Shown here one piece after another: positions 19,407 through 29,382 of a stretch of DNA of 64,000 nt; position 1 is the first letter of the stretch; each line of letters begins with the position of its first letter. This DNA is from Leptotrichia wadei (lineage in GTDB: Bacteria; Fusobacteriota; Fusobacteriia; Fusobacteriales; Leptotrichiaceae). The notes beneath the pieces are model-generated. The model had not been told where the DNA came from and did no database searches. It was given only the letters and a program-made list of their open reading frames with translations. The position numbers and the translations under genes were made by a program. The DNA is taken from the NCBI RefSeq assembly GCF_007990545.2, contig NZ_AP019829.2:992001-1056000 (forward strand), in the 5' to 3' direction.

Positions 19407-21179
19407 TTGAAAACAGGAAAAATAATAAAAGTATCTGGACCTCTTGTTGTTGCAGAAGGTATGGAAAATGCCAATGTGTATGACGTGGTAAGAGTTTCAG
19501 AGAAAAAATTGATAGGTGAAATTATTGAAATGAGAGGCGATCAGGCTTCTATTCAAGTATATGAAGAAACATCAGGAATTGGACCAGGAGAAGAGGTTTT
19601 CACAACTGGAGAGCCTTTAAGTGTTGAATTGGGACCTGGGCTTATTGAAGCGATGTTTGATGGGATTCAACGTCCGTTAAAGGAATATCAGGAAATAGCA
19701 GGGGACTTTTTGGATAAAGGAGTAGAAGTTAAACCTTTAGACAGAAAGAAAAAATGGGAATTTGAACCTGTTTTATCTGCTGGAGCAACTGTTGAAACTG
19801 GTGATGTCTTGGGAACAGTTCAGGAAACTTCTGTTGTAAATCATAAAATTATGGTGCCGGCTGGAATTAAAGGGACTTTGAAAACTATTAAAAGTGGAAG
19901 TTACACAGTAGTTGACACAATTGCAGTTATTAAAACTGAAAAAGGTGATGTAGAAGTTCAAATGATGCAAAAATGGCCAGTAAGACGTGGAAGAAAATAT
20001 AAACAGAAATTAAATCCAGAAGCTCCATTAATTACAGGACAAAGGGTAATTGATACATTTTTTCCTGTAACTAAAGGTGGAACTGCTTGTGTGCCAGGGC
20101 CTTTCGGATCTGGAAAAACAGTTGTGCAGCACCAAATGGCTAAATGGGCAGATGCTGAAATTATAGTTTATGTAGGATGTGGAGAACGTGGAAATGAGAT
20201 GACAGACGTTCTTATGGAATTTCCAGAAATAATTGACCCAAAAACTGGACAATCATTAATGAAAAGAACTGTACTTATAGCAAATACTTCAAATATGCCG
20301 GTTGCAGCCAGAGAGGCAAGTATTTATACAGGGATTACAATTGCAGAATATTTTAGAGATATGGGATATTCTGTGGCAATAATGGCTGATTCTACTTCAA
20401 GATGGGCGGAAGCACTTAGGGAAATGTCTGGACGGCTTGAAGAAATGCCAGGAGATGAAGGATATCCAGCTTATTTAGGTTCAAGAGCTGCAGAATTTTA
20501 TGAAAGAGCAGGAAAAGTAATTTGTCTTGGACAAGATGGAAGAGAAGGGGCATTGACAGTTATTGGAGCAGTTTCGCCTCCAGGTGGGGATATTTCAGAG
20601 CCGGTATCACAGGCTACACTTCGTATTGTTAAAGTGTTCTGGGGATTAGATGCGAATTTAGCATATAGACGTCATTTCCCTGCGATTAACTGGTTAAATT
20701 CTTATTCATTGTATCAAGCAAAGGTTGATAATTGGATGAATCAAAATGTAGGACCTGAGTTTTCTAGAAATAGAGCCCGTGCAATGTCATTGCTGCAAGA
20801 GGAAAACAGTTTGCAAGAAATTGTTAGATTAGTTGGTAAAGATACTTTATCAGAAAAGGATCAGCTTAAACTGGAAGTTGCAAAATCAATAAGAGAAGAT
20901 TATTTGCAGCAAAATGCATTTATGGAGTCAGATACTTATACTTCGCTTGAAAAACAGGATAAAATGCTTGATTTAGTATTGAAATTTTATGATGAAGGGT
21001 TAAGAGGGCTTGAAAATGGTGCTTATTTAAATGAAATTATCGCAATGCCAGTAAGAGAAAGAATTGCAAGAGCAAAATATTTGCCTGAAGCTGAATTAAA
21101 TAAAATTGATGAAGTGGCAAAGGAATTGGGAAAAGGAATAGATGAACTTGTAAATAAAGGAGGTGTAGCAAATGCTTAA
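19407..21179 (+). CDS. ntpA: V-type ATPase catalytic subunit A
   Basis: The nucleotide-hydrolysing subunit of the A3B3 head. TTG start 7 bases after AAGGAG. Domains in order: beta-barrel (1-75), the A-specific non-homologous bulge (about 110-190), then the ATPase core with Walker [19 protein letters not shown] (catalytic Glu region), Walker [19 protein letters not shown], and [19 protein letters not shown]. At 590 residues it has standard length. The 3' end overlaps ntpB by 8 bases. Confidence 0.97.
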   Translation: MKTGKIIKVSGPLVVAEGMENANVYDVVRVSEKKLIGEIIEMRGDQASIQVYEETSGIGPGEEVFTTGEPLSVELGPGLIEAMFDGIQRPLKEYQEIAGDFLDKGVEVKPLDRKKKWEFEPVLSAGATVETGDVLGTVQETSVVNHKIMVPAGIKGTLKTIKSGSYTVVDTIAVIKTEKGDVEVQMMQKWPVRRGRKYKQKLNPEAPLITGQRVIDTFFPVTKGGTACVPGPFGSGKTVVQHQMAKWADAEIIVYVGCGERGNEMTDVLMEFPEIIDPKTGQSLMKRTVLIANTSNMPVAAREASIYTGITIAEYFRDMGYSVAIMADSTSRWAEALREMSGRLEEMPGDEGYPAYLGSRAAEFYERAGKVICLGQDGREGALTVIGAVSPPGGDISEPVSQATLRIVKVFWGLDANLAYRRHFPAINWLNSYSLYQAKVDNWMNQNVGPEFSRNRARAMSLLQEENSLQEIVRLVGKDTLSEKDQLKLEVAKSIREDYLQQNAFMESDTYTSLEKQDKMLDLVLKFYDEGLRGLENGAYLNEIIAMPVRERIARAKYLPEAELNKIDEVAKELGKGIDELVNKGGVANA

Positions 21180-22551
21180 GGAATATAAAACTATTAAGGA
21201 AGTTGTAGGACCATTGATGATGGTTGAAGGTGTTGAAGGAATCAAATATGAAGAACTTGTTGAAATTGAAACTCAAAAGGGAGAACTTCGTCGTGGGCGT
21301 GTGCTTGAAGTAAATGGAGATAAAGCTGTCATTCAATTATTTGAAAATTCAGCTGGAATTAATCTAAAGGATTCAAAAGTTAGATTTCTTGGTAGACCAC
21401 TTTCACTTGGAGTGTCTGAAGATATGATTGGACGTGTATTTGATGGACTAGGACGTCCAAAAGACAATGGACCAAAAATTATTCCTGAAAAGACATTGGA
21501 TATTAATGGAACAGCTATAAATCCAGTTGCCCGTGATTATCCGTCAGAATTTATTCAAACTGGAGTTTCTGCAATTGATGGGCTAAATACTCTTGTTAGA
21601 GGACAGAAATTACCAATATTCTCTGGTTCAGGACTTCCACATGCAGAATTAGCACTGCAAATTGCAAGACAGGCAAAAGTTTTGGGAACAGATTCTAAAT
21701 TTGCGGTAGTATTTGGAGCGATTGGAATTACATTTGAAGAAGCTCAAACATTTACGGAAGATTTTATAAAAACTGGAGCAATAGATAGAGCAGTGTTGTT
21801 TATGAATTTGGCTAATGATCCAGCAATTGAGCGTTTGTCTACACCAAAAATGGCACTTACTTGTGCAGAATACCTGGCATTTGAAAAAGGGATGCACGTA
21901 CTTGTAATTTTGACTGACTTGACTAATTATTGTGAAGCATTACGTGAAGTATCGGCGGCAAGAAAAGAAGTTCCAGGAAGAAGAGGATATCCAGGATACT
22001 TGTATACCGATTTATCAACAATTTATGAAAGAGCGGGAAGAATTAAAGGGCGTGAAGGTTCAATTACACAAATACCGATTTTAACAATGCCTGAAGATGA
22101 TAAGACTCACCCAATTCCAGATTTGACTGGATATATTACAGAAGGGCAAATAATCTTGTCAAGAGATCTGTATAAACAGAATTTGATGCCTCCAATTGAC
22201 GTTTTACCGTCACTTTCAAGATTGAAAGATAAAGGGATTGGAAAAGGAAAGACAAGAGAGGATCATGCGGATACGATGAACCAATTGTTTGCGGCTTATG
22301 CGACTGGTAAGGAAGCTAAAGAATTGGCTGTAATCTTGGGAGAATCAGCATTGTCTGAAACTGATAAGGCATTTGTTAAATTTACAACTGCATTTGAAGA
22401 ACAATATGTGGCTCAAGGGTTTGACAATAACAGAACTATTGAAGATACATTAAATTTAGGATGGGATTTACTAAAAATATTACCAAGAACAGAGTTGAAA
22501 AGAATTAGAGATGAATATTTGGAAAAATATTTACCTGCAGGAGATGAATAG
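21172..22551 (+). CDS. ntpB: V-type ATPase regulatory subunit B
   Basis: The non-catalytic partner of A in the A3B3 hexamer. The 459-residue protein starts [19 protein letters not shown] and keeps [20 protein letters not shown] in place of a true Walker A, as expected for [32 protein letters not shown] and [20 protein letters not shown] are diagnostic. AAAGGAGGTG lies inside the end of ntpA, and the genes overlap by 8 bases. Confidence 0.97.
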   Translation: MLKEYKTIKEVVGPLMMVEGVEGIKYEELVEIETQKGELRRGRVLEVNGDKAVIQLFENSAGINLKDSKVRFLGRPLSLGVSEDMIGRVFDGLGRPKDNGPKIIPEKTLDINGTAINPVARDYPSEFIQTGVSAIDGLNTLVRGQKLPIFSGSGLPHAELALQIARQAKVLGTDSKFAVVFGAIGITFEEAQTFTEDFIKTGAIDRAVLFMNLANDPAIERLSTPKMALTCAEYLAFEKGMHVLVILTDLTNYCEALREVSAARKEVPGRRGYPGYLYTDLSTIYERAGRIKGREGSITQIPILTMPEDDKTHPIPDLTGYITEGQIILSRDLYKQNLMPPIDVLPSLSRLKDKGIGKGKTREDHADTMNQLFAAYATGKEAKELAVILGESALSETDKAFVKFTTAFEEQYVAQGFDNNRTIEDTLNLGWDLLKILPRTELKRIRDEYLEKYLPAGDE

Positions 22552-22554
22552 ACT

Positions 22555-23193
22555 ATGGCAAGATTAAATGTAAATCCTACAAGAATGGAGTTAAGTCGTT
22601 TAAAGGCACGTCTAAAAACTGCTAAAAGTGGACATAAACTGTTAAAGGACAAGCAAGATGAACTTATGCGGCAATTTATTATTTTGGTAAAACAAAATAG
22701 AAAATTACGTGTGGAAGTTGAAGGAAAGTTACAAGATTCATTTAAGGATTTTCTTCTTGCAAGGGGAGTAATGTCTGATGAAATGCTGGAAAATGCCATT
22801 GCTTATTCAGAAGATAAACTTTCTGTAAATATAGAAACTAAAAATGTGATGAGTGTAATTGTGCCTAAAATGACTTTTAACAAGAATATGGAAAGTACAG
22901 AAGTTACTTATCCTTATGGATATGCACAAACATCTGCAGACTTGGATGATGCTGTTGATGGATTAAATCGTGTAATGAAAGATTTGTTGGAATTGGCAGA
23001 AATTGAAAAAGCATGTCAGCTTATGGCAGATGAAGTGGAAAAAACAAGACGACGTGTAAATGCATTGGAATATATGACAATTCCACAGCTTGAAGAAACA
23101 ATCCGTTATATTCAGATGAAACTTGATGAAAATGAAAGATCAAGTATCACAAGGCTTATGAAAGTTAAGGATATGATGGCTGAAAAAGCATAA
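22555..23193 (+). CDS. ntpD: V-type ATPase subunit D (central shaft)
   Basis: The 212-residue antiparallel coiled-coil rotor shaft inside A3B3. The N-terminus [20 protein letters not shown] and [17 protein letters not shown] are textbook for vATP-synt_D, and the C-terminal helix has [20 protein letters not shown]. The start is 3 bases after the ntpB stop. It is the last gene of the operon; no ntpH or ntpJ (K+ uptake) homologue follows. Confidence 0.95.
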   Translation: MARLNVNPTRMELSRLKARLKTAKSGHKLLKDKQDELMRQFIILVKQNRKLRVEVEGKLQDSFKDFLLARGVMSDEMLENAIAYSEDKLSVNIETKNVMSVIVPKMTFNKNMESTEVTYPYGYAQTSADLDDAVDGLNRVMKDLLELAEIEKACQLMADEVEKTRRRVNALEYMTIPQLEETIRYIQMKLDENERSSITRLMKVKDMMAEKA

Positions 23194-23221
23194 ATTTAAT
23201 AATACTTATTTAAATATTAGG

Positions 23222-23250
23222 TTTTAGCAAGGGGTTAAGCCCCTTGTTAT
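23222..23250 (+). terminator. CAAGGGG hairpin after ntpD (member of a dispersed hairpin repeat)
   Basis: CAAGGGG (23228-23234), TTAAG loop, CCCCTTG (23240-23246). It lacks a good T-run, so it may act as a transcript end-stabiliser or a weak terminator. Near-copies with the same flanks lie at 51568-51597 and 53826-53850. Confidence 0.6.
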
Positions 23251-23261
23251 ACAATATTTCA

Positions 23262-23300
23262 AAAAAATAGAGCCGTTTAGATTACGACTCTTTTTATATT
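23262..23300 (-). terminator. thrC: Intrinsic terminator of thrC, probably bidirectional
   Basis: AGAGCCGT (23269-23276) and ACGACTCT (23284-23291). Read on the minus strand the mismatch becomes a G-U pair and the stem is followed by a run of T (the A-run at 23261-23267). Confidence 0.75.
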
Positions 23301-23360
23301 TAATATTATTTTTTCAATAATTTTCAATCTAAACATTGGATTTATTGAATAATTAATATT

Positions 23361-24863
23361 TTATTTCAAGTCTTTTATATATTTTTTCACAAATTTCTGA
23401 ATATCAGCCTTATCAATCACATCTGAAAATCTAATTTCAGAATTTCTAACTTCAGTCAATTTTTCAGGAAATTTCACTCCAGTAATTTCTGAAACTTCAT
23501 CCAAAATTGCATAAGGTTCTTTTGTATCATCAATTCCTAACGCTTTTGCAATCGGAGCTGGGAATTTGAATGGATGAGCAGTTGACATTATTACTGTGTG
23601 AATGTCTTTGTCCAGATGTTTTTCATCCAGTTTTTCGTAAACTGAATAGGCAACGGCTGTGTGCGGATCCATTAAATAATGGTAATTTTCATAAATTTCT
23701 TTAATCGCACTTACAGTTTCTTCATCGTTTGCAAATTCTCCGTAAAATTCAGTTTGAATATTTTTTAGTTCTTTGTCGCTTACCGACAATTCTCCGCCTG
23801 AAAGCAAATTTTTAATTAATTCGCTTACTCTCTTGCTATCTTCATTTAACGCATAATATAAATATCTTTCAAAATTTGATGAAAGAAGAATGTCCATTGA
23901 TGGAGAATTTGTCGCATAAAAGTCTCTATTTTTGTTGTATGTTCCAGTTTGGAAAAAGTCAGCTAAAACTTTGTTTTTGTTTGAAGCTGAAATAAATTTT
24001 TTGATTGGTATTCCAAGTTTTTTTGCAATAAACCCTGCTAAAATATTTCCAAAATTTCCAGTTGGAACTACTACATTAAATTCTTCCCCAGCTTTAATTG
24101 TTCCAGCATTTACCAAATTTACATAAGTTGTCACATAATATATAATTTGCGGGAATAATCTTCCGATATTAATTGAATTTGCACTTGAAAACATAACATC
24201 GTGTTCATTTGCATATTTTTTAAATTCATCGCTTGAAAAAATCACTTTTATAGCGCTTTGAGCATCATCAAAATTTCCATTAATCGCAACGATTTCCACA
24301 TTGTTTCCAAGCTGTTTTCTCATTTGTTCTTCCTGCATTGGACTAACTCCATTTTTTGGATAAAAAACAACAATATTAATTCCATCAACATCCTTAAATC
24401 CTTCAAGTGCCGCTTTTCCAGTATCTCCAGAAGTTGCCGCTAAAATCAGGATTTTTTTGTCTTCTTTTTGTTTTTCCTTACTCAAAAGCAGTAAATATGG
24501 GAAAAGTGATAAAGCTAAATCTTTAAACGCCAATGTTCTTCCGTGAAATAATTCTCCAAAGCTCACTTTATCATTTAATTTGTGAACTGGAACGATGTTT
24601 TTGTCGTTAAAAGTTGTGCTGTTGTAGGCATTATTTATAGCAGTTTTTATTTCTTCGTCTGAAAATTCTGTAAAAAATAATTTTATAATTTTTTCTGAAA
24701 TTTCTTGATAAGATAAGTCTTTTAATTCATCATAAGTTAATTTTACTTCTGGCAATTTTTCTGGAATATATAATCCTCCATCTTCACAAAGTCCATGAAG
24801 GGCTGCAAAAGTGGAACTTTTCACATTGCTTGGATTAATTTCTCTCGTACTTTTATAGTTCAT
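23361..24863 (-). CDS. thrC: Threonine synthase
   Basis: PLP enzyme converting O-phosphohomoserine to threonine. The 500-residue protein begins YKSTREINPSNVKSSTFAAL, with the GLCEDGGLYIPE segment of class I threonine synthases. The PLP lysine is Lys114 in HGRTLAFKDLAL, followed by LILAATSGDTGKAALEG (phosphate-binding region) and VVPTGNFGNILAGF. The C-terminal VIMSTAHPFKFP is also typical. It stands alone with its own promoter and terminator; hom and lysC, the upstream pathway steps, lie at 45361-48069 on the same strand. Confidence 0.95.
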   Translation of the reverse strand: MNYKSTREINPSNVKSSTFAALHGLCEDGGLYIPEKLPEVKLTYDELKDLSYQEISEKIIKLFFTEFSDEEIKTAINNAYNSTTFNDKNIVPVHKLNDKVSFGELFHGRTLAFKDLALSLFPYLLLLSKEKQKEDKKILILAATSGDTGKAALEGFKDVDGINIVVFYPKNGVSPMQEEQMRKQLGNNVEIVAINGNFDDAQSAIKVIFSSDEFKKYANEHDVMFSSANSINIGRLFPQIIYYVTTYVNLVNAGTIKAGEEFNVVVPTGNFGNILAGFIAKKLGIPIKKFISASNKNKVLADFFQTGTYNKNRDFYATNSPSMDILLSSNFERYLYYALNEDSKRVSELIKNLLSGGELSVSDKELKNIQTEFYGEFANDEETVSAIKEIYENYHYLMDPHTAVAYSVYEKLDEKHLDKDIHTVIMSTAHPFKFPAPIAKALGIDDTKEPYAILDEVSEITGVKFPEKLTEVRNSEIRFSDVIDKADIQKFVKKYIKDLK

Positions 24864-24902
24864 AATATACCTCTTTTCATTTTTGTTTTTTTATATAAAG
24901 TA

Positions 24903-24931
24903 ATTATACTATTATTTTTTATAATATGCAA
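24903..24931 (-). promoter_or_regulatory. thrC: Promoter of thrC
   Basis: On the minus strand: TTGCAT (24931-24926), 17-base spacer, perfect TATAAT (24908-24903). It faces away from the lipoprotein genes in a 171-base divergent region. Confidence 0.7.
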
Positions 24932-25034
24932 GATTAGTGAAGAAAAAACATAAGATTCTCATTTTCTTTTAATAAATTTATTGTATAATTTAAATGAAAG
25001 TTAGAATAAATATTTATCGAAAGGGTGCATTTTC

Positions 25035-26438
25035 ATGAAAAAAATACTTTTAATTTTATTATTGTTATTTACAGTTGTATCGTGTGAATTAGAAGATGCT
25101 AGGGATGCTTACAATAAAAAGGAATATTTAAAAAGCATAGAATTAGTTTTTAATTATTTTGAAACAAATCCAAAAAAAATTAATAAAATCAAACCTGAGA
25201 TAAAAAATGAAATTATGGAGAAATTTTTGAATATTACAAATCATTATAAAGAGATGACAGGGAGCCGTGATTTGAGCGAAAGACAGAAAGGTTATGAAGA
25301 ATTAGTTAAAATTTATGCATTATTTGACACTTATAAAAACTCTTCAACTTTTTCGGATTTTCAGCAAAAATACCCTTTGGATGAATCTTTGAATAATATT
25401 GAAAAAACAATTACGCAAAGATTAAAAAATAATAATTATAATTATGAATATTATGGTTATGACCATTTTAAAGATGTGACGAATGATATAAATAATTACT
25501 ATGAAGATATCTTAAAATTTATTGATTCTATAGAAAAAAATCCAAAAATATCCAATGAAATGGCTTTAAAATATAAAGAAATAAGTAAGCAGATAAATAA
25601 AAATAAAGCTAATAAATTTATCGAATTTGCTAATGCAAGTGAAAATAAAAAAAATTATAGAGAAGCACAGAGATTTTACGAAGAAGCTGATAAACTTTTT
25701 GTAATAACTCGCCAAGATGCAAAAAAAGTCTCAATTAAAACAAAGGAATTAAAAGAAAAGGCTGATTTGCAAGCAGCAGAAAATGCATATAATTTTGCTT
25801 TATCAAGACTTAAAAATGCTAAAACTAGAAATGACTATAGAAACGCAGTTTGGAATTTGGAAAGAGTAAATGAACTTGTTTCAAATTATAAAGATTCTGT
25901 AAGTTTGATTTCAAAATATAAAGATAAAATTTATGTAAAATATAATATTTTTGGGTGCAGCAATAGCTGGGTTGAAAAATATCTAGATAAAAAATTGGAA
26001 AATGTCATTGGTAAGAAAACTTCTTCTAGTTCTGCTGAAGTTCAAATAAATTGCAGAGTTACTGATAACTATAATATTTCTACATTTCCTAGCAATATTG
26101 AGAATCTGAGAGAAATAAGGGAACTTGTAAATAATGCTGGTGAAAAGGTTACAAAAGAGTTTATATTTCAAAAAATTAAAAGTCTAGCAATCGAAAAAAT
26201 AACTTTTAACTATGAAATAGAAGTATCAGGTCTTGTAAAACAAAGATATTCAAATAATCTTTCAGAAAAAAATGAAGTGCATTCACTCCAATATACAGGA
26301 GATATTCCAAAAGAATATAAAGATAAGGATAAAATAGAAAAACCTTTAGGGGAAACCAAAATGAAAAATAAAATTTTAGAAAAATCTAATTTAGAAAGAG
26401 AATTAAATCAAATAATTGATGCGATAGATAGGTTATAG
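25035..26438 (+). CDS. Tandem-duplicated lipoprotein, copy A (unknown family)
   Basis: Signal peptide with lipobox VVSC (Cys17). The 467-residue product is highly helical in residues 20-290; the motifs NKKEYLKSIELVFNYFE and NYREAQRFYEEADK look like TPR-type helix pairs. A C-terminal beta-type region (about 300-440) starts KYNIFGCSNSWVEKYL and contains VQINCRVTDNYNISTFP. Cys308 and Cys340 are conserved, with identical spacing, in the next gene, suggesting a disulfide. I do not recognise the family. The next gene is a clear paralogue over its whole length. Confidence 0.85.
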   Translation: MKKILLILLLLFTVVSCELEDARDAYNKKEYLKSIELVFNYFETNPKKINKIKPEIKNEIMEKFLNITNHYKEMTGSRDLSERQKGYEELVKIYALFDTYKNSSTFSDFQQKYPLDESLNNIEKTITQRLKNNNYNYEYYGYDHFKDVTNDINNYYEDILKFIDSIEKNPKISNEMALKYKEISKQINKNKANKFIEFANASENKKNYREAQRFYEEADKLFVITRQDAKKVSIKTKELKEKADLQAAENAYNFALSRLKNAKTRNDYRNAVWNLERVNELVSNYKDSVSLISKYKDKIYVKYNIFGCSNSWVEKYLDKKLENVIGKKTSSSSAEVQINCRVTDNYNISTFPSNIENLREIRELVNNAGEKVTKEFIFQKIKSLAIEKITFNYEIEVSGLVKQRYSNNLSEKNEVHSLQYTGDIPKEYKDKDKIEKPLGETKMKNKILEKSNLERELNQIIDAIDRL

Positions 26439-26491
26439 TTATGAAAAATAAAATAAAAAAAATAAAATTTTAATTGAAAGGATCTGTTCTT

Positions 26492-27877
26492 ATGAAAAAA
26501 ATATTTTTAATTTTATTGCTGTTATTTACCATTGTATCTTGTGAATTAAAAAAGGCACAAGAGGCGTATGATAATAAAGAGTATATAAGAAGCATATATC
26601 TTACTTTGAGTTATTTTGAGAAACATCCAAACAAAGTTGAAAAAATTAAACCAGATATTAAAAATGAAATTATGGAAAAGTTTTCTAATATTGTAAATTA
26701 TTATAAAACAGAAGCTGGAAGCAGTAATTTAAAAGAAAGACAAGATGGTTATGAAGGGCTTTATAAAATTTATGCATTATTTGATGTTTACTCTCAGTCT
26801 TCAAATTTTACTGATTTTTTGTCAAAATATGATGGCGATGAACTTTTAGGCGAAATTTATAAAATTATAGATGAACGTATAAAAACAGGAGAATTGGAAG
26901 TTAAATATTCTAGAGATATTATTTCAATACTTGATGAATATTACAGAAATATGATTGGTTATACTAAAGAATTAAGTGGAATTAAAAAAATAGATGAAAA
27001 TAAAATTTTAAAATATGAATCAATATCAAGAAAAATGTCTCAAGCTGAAGCTGATAAACTCATAGAATATGCCAATATAAAAGAAAAAGCTGAAGAATAC
27101 CGTGAAGCACAAAAATTAAATGAAGCAGCACAAGAAACTTATGGACAATATCAGAAAAATTATAAAAATATGTATATAAAAATTAGAGAACTCAAAAAAA
27201 AAGCTGATTATCAAGAAGCAGACAAGCTTTACCAAAGTGCTATACGAACTTCGGGTGCTGTAACTAAACATGGATACAGAGAATCAATAGAAAAATTAAA
27301 AAAGGCACAAGAAATTATCCCTAATTTTAAAGATTCAAAAGAGAAAATTGCAGAGTATTCTAAAAAAGCCTACGTAAAATATAATATTTCTGGTTGTGAT
27401 AATAGCCATGTCCCTGCATATATAAACGGTCATTTATCCAAAGTTGGAGTTTATACAAAATATTCAAGTGAGGCTGAAGTCCAAATAAATTGTAAAGTTA
27501 CAGATAATTATCAAGTTTCTACGTATCCTAGCCAAATAAAAAATTTATCTCAAGTAAAAGAGGTTAAAAATAACGATGGACAAATGGTAAAAAAAGAATT
27601 TATATTTCAGGAAAGCAAAACTAAATCAGTTGAAAAACTAGATTTCAGTTATGAAATAGAACTTTCTGGATATGTGAGAAAAAAATATTCAGGTAATGCG
27701 TATAAACAACATGAAATAAACTCGTTACAGTATTTAGGAAATGTTCCGTCTGAGTATTCTGGCAAAGATAAAATTGAAAAACTTTGGGGAGAAAGTGAAA
27801 TGAGAAGAAAAGTTTATGATAGTGCATCTTTTTTTAAAGATCTTAAAGATATAGTTAAGGAGTTAGAAAAATTATAA
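26492..27877 (+). CDS. Tandem-duplicated lipoprotein, copy B (unknown family)
   Basis: The ATG at 26492, preceded by AAAGGA, gives a signal peptide with lipobox IVSC (Cys17), the same position as in copy A; a TTG at 26474 is in frame but overlaps the ribosome binding site. The protein has 461 residues. Blocks shared with copy A include KIKP.IKNEIMEKF, KIYALFD.Y, KYNI.GC.NS, VQINC.VTDNY..ST.P, KEFIFQ and NSLQY.G..P.EY. Cys302 and Cys334 keep the 32-residue spacing. TPR-like helices precede a C-terminal beta-rich domain. The two copies have diverged widely in surface residues, so the duplication is not recent. It is probably surface or periplasmic; no function is assigned. Confidence 0.85.
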   Translation: MKKIFLILLLLFTIVSCELKKAQEAYDNKEYIRSIYLTLSYFEKHPNKVEKIKPDIKNEIMEKFSNIVNYYKTEAGSSNLKERQDGYEGLYKIYALFDVYSQSSNFTDFLSKYDGDELLGEIYKIIDERIKTGELEVKYSRDIISILDEYYRNMIGYTKELSGIKKIDENKILKYESISRKMSQAEADKLIEYANIKEKAEEYREAQKLNEAAQETYGQYQKNYKNMYIKIRELKKKADYQEADKLYQSAIRTSGAVTKHGYRESIEKLKKAQEIIPNFKDSKEKIAEYSKKAYVKYNISGCDNSHVPAYINGHLSKVGVYTKYSSEAEVQINCKVTDNYQVSTYPSQIKNLSQVKEVKNNDGQMVKKEFIFQESKTKSVEKLDFSYEIELSGYVRKKYSGNAYKQHEINSLQYLGNVPSEYSGKDKIEKLWGESEMRRKVYDSASFFKDLKDIVKELEKL

Positions 27878-28201
27878 TTATTTTTTATGAAAACAGCCAA
27901 TTAAAAAAATTCTATTATTTTTAATTTTATCAATTATCACAAAATTAGTGAAAATAATAATTTAATTTATGAAAAAAAATAATAATATACTTAAATTTAT
28001 ATTTTACTAAAGAAGCTTTTAGTGAATTTATAGAAAAAAAAATTTAAATGTATTTTTGGTGTAATGCTTGTATTTTTTTCCTGAAAATGGTATTATAATA
28101 ATAAAACTGAGTTAAGATTGAGTTCAAATGAAATAGTGTTAAATATTAATATCATTTAATTTATTGAATGATTTAAGATTCGATGAGGAGGGAAGTCAAA
28201 A
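27878..28201. other. AT-rich gap with a promoter
   Basis: 324 bases without a supported gene. It holds TTGTAT (28068-28073), a 17-base spacer and TATTAT (28091-28096), a plausible promoter for the DUF1003-cupin pair. Nothing else was recognised. Confidence 0.4.
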
Positions 28202-28876
28202 TTGAAAAGCAGGATTGAAGAACAGAACGGAAAAGTGATAAATAGAAATGTAACTTCTAACAGGATTAAAAAAAATATGGAATTAAATGAAAATAATTTA
28301 GAAAATGAATCAAAGGTTAAAAAGGAAGAAATATTAAAAAATATGCTAAAAAATGTGGATAATGAAATAAAAAGAGAAGAAATTATACACATGTTACTGG
28401 AACAAAAAGTTTCAAAAGTCATAAAAGAAGAGGAAAGTGAAAAAAAACAGTTTTCGAATAAAGTTTTAAATTTCGTAGGAAGTGGAAAATTTATTGCTTT
28501 TATGGTGGTATTTATTTTGGTGTGGACTTTAGTAGATGTTTTTTTTCTTTTAACAGATAAATTTAATCCATATTCATTTGTCATAATGAATGTAGTTTTA
28601 TCGCTTGTAGTATTAATTTTTTGTTCACTTATTGTTTTTAACCAAAATAAAAAAAAGAAAATGGATAGGAGAAAATCTGAAAATGATTATAAAGTTAATT
28701 TAAAAAATGAAATCATAATTGAAGATTTACATTACAAATTAGATGATTTAATTGAAAAACAAGATAAAATTGCAAAACGTGTTTTGGAATTGGAAAAGAA
28801 AAAAAAGGCAGCTGCTACAAAAGGAAATAAAGAGTATAAATTTATTGACATTTCAGAAGGTGAAAAGAAAAAATGA
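28202..28876 (+). CDS. DUF1003 family membrane protein
   Basis: TTG start about 10 bases after GAGGAGGGA. Residues 1-95 are a charged helical N-terminus. Two transmembrane helices (about 96-116 and 121-145) enclose FNPYSFVIMNVVLSLV, the DUF1003 signature (F.PYPFI.LNLVLS in homologues). The following NQNKKKKMDRRKSENDYKVN and NEIIIEDLHYKLDDLIEKQ also match the family (AEHDYEVNLKAELEI..LH.KLD). The biochemical role of DUF1003 is unknown. It overlaps the downstream cupin gene by 4 bases (ATGA), so the two are probably translated together. Confidence 0.85.
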   Translation: MKSRIEEQNGKVINRNVTSNRIKKNMELNENNLENESKVKKEEILKNMLKNVDNEIKREEIIHMLLEQKVSKVIKEEESEKKQFSNKVLNFVGSGKFIAFMVVFILVWTLVDVFFLLTDKFNPYSFVIMNVVLSLVVLIFCSLIVFNQNKKKKMDRRKSENDYKVNLKNEIIIEDLHYKLDDLIEKQDKIAKRVLELEKKKKAAATKGNKEYKFIDISEGEKKK

Positions 28877-29229
28877 ATATTTTTGATTTAAAAGATTTAT
28901 CTGAAAATGAAGAAATTGTAAAAATTTTAGTTAAAAATGAGAATGTAAAAATTGAGGAAATTATTTCGACTGGGCAAGTTACAGGTTGGCAGGAATCTGA
29001 TAAAAATGAATTTGTAATCTTAGTTCAGGGAAATGCTGAAATTGAGTATTATGAAAATAAAAATCTTAAAACAAATGAAAATATAATCAAAAACCAAAAA
29101 AATACTAATGATATGAAACTACAATTAGGAAAAGGAGATACAGTATTAATTAGAAAAGGAGAAAGACATAGAGTTAGTTATACAAGCAAAAATCCTTGCT
29201 GTATATGGATTTGTATCTTTTTTGAGTAG
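28873..29229 (+). CDS. Small single-domain cupin protein
   Basis: 118 residues. Conserved cupin motif 1 is reduced (NEFVILVQGNAEIEYYE) and motif 2 is LQLGKGDTVLIRKGERHRVSYTS, with one clear metal-type His in ERHRV. This matches the small cupin group typified by D.EWV.LL.G.A.LE..., GD...IPA...HRVEWT. The product is cytosolic, with no signal sequence. The overlap with the DUF1003 gene suggests a shared function, but the ligand is unknown. Homologues are often annotated as phosphoribosylaminoimidazole carboxylase-like or mannose-6-phosphate isomerase-like cupins without evidence. Confidence 0.8.
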   Translation: MNIFDLKDLSENEEIVKILVKNENVKIEEIISTGQVTGWQESDKNEFVILVQGNAEIEYYENKNLKTNENIIKNQKNTNDMKLQLGKGDTVLIRKGERHRVSYTSKNPCCIWICIFFE

Positions 29230-29382
29230 AAATTTTAGATTTAATAGTATTTTTCGTTTAAAATAGAGTTATCATAAATTATTTTTAGCATAAGAATAAT
29301 TCTCTTAGCAAATGAAAAAATATTTTTTAAATGAAGTTTTAGTATAAGAAATTTAAGTAAAAAAGTGAAAGAAGGAGTAGTT

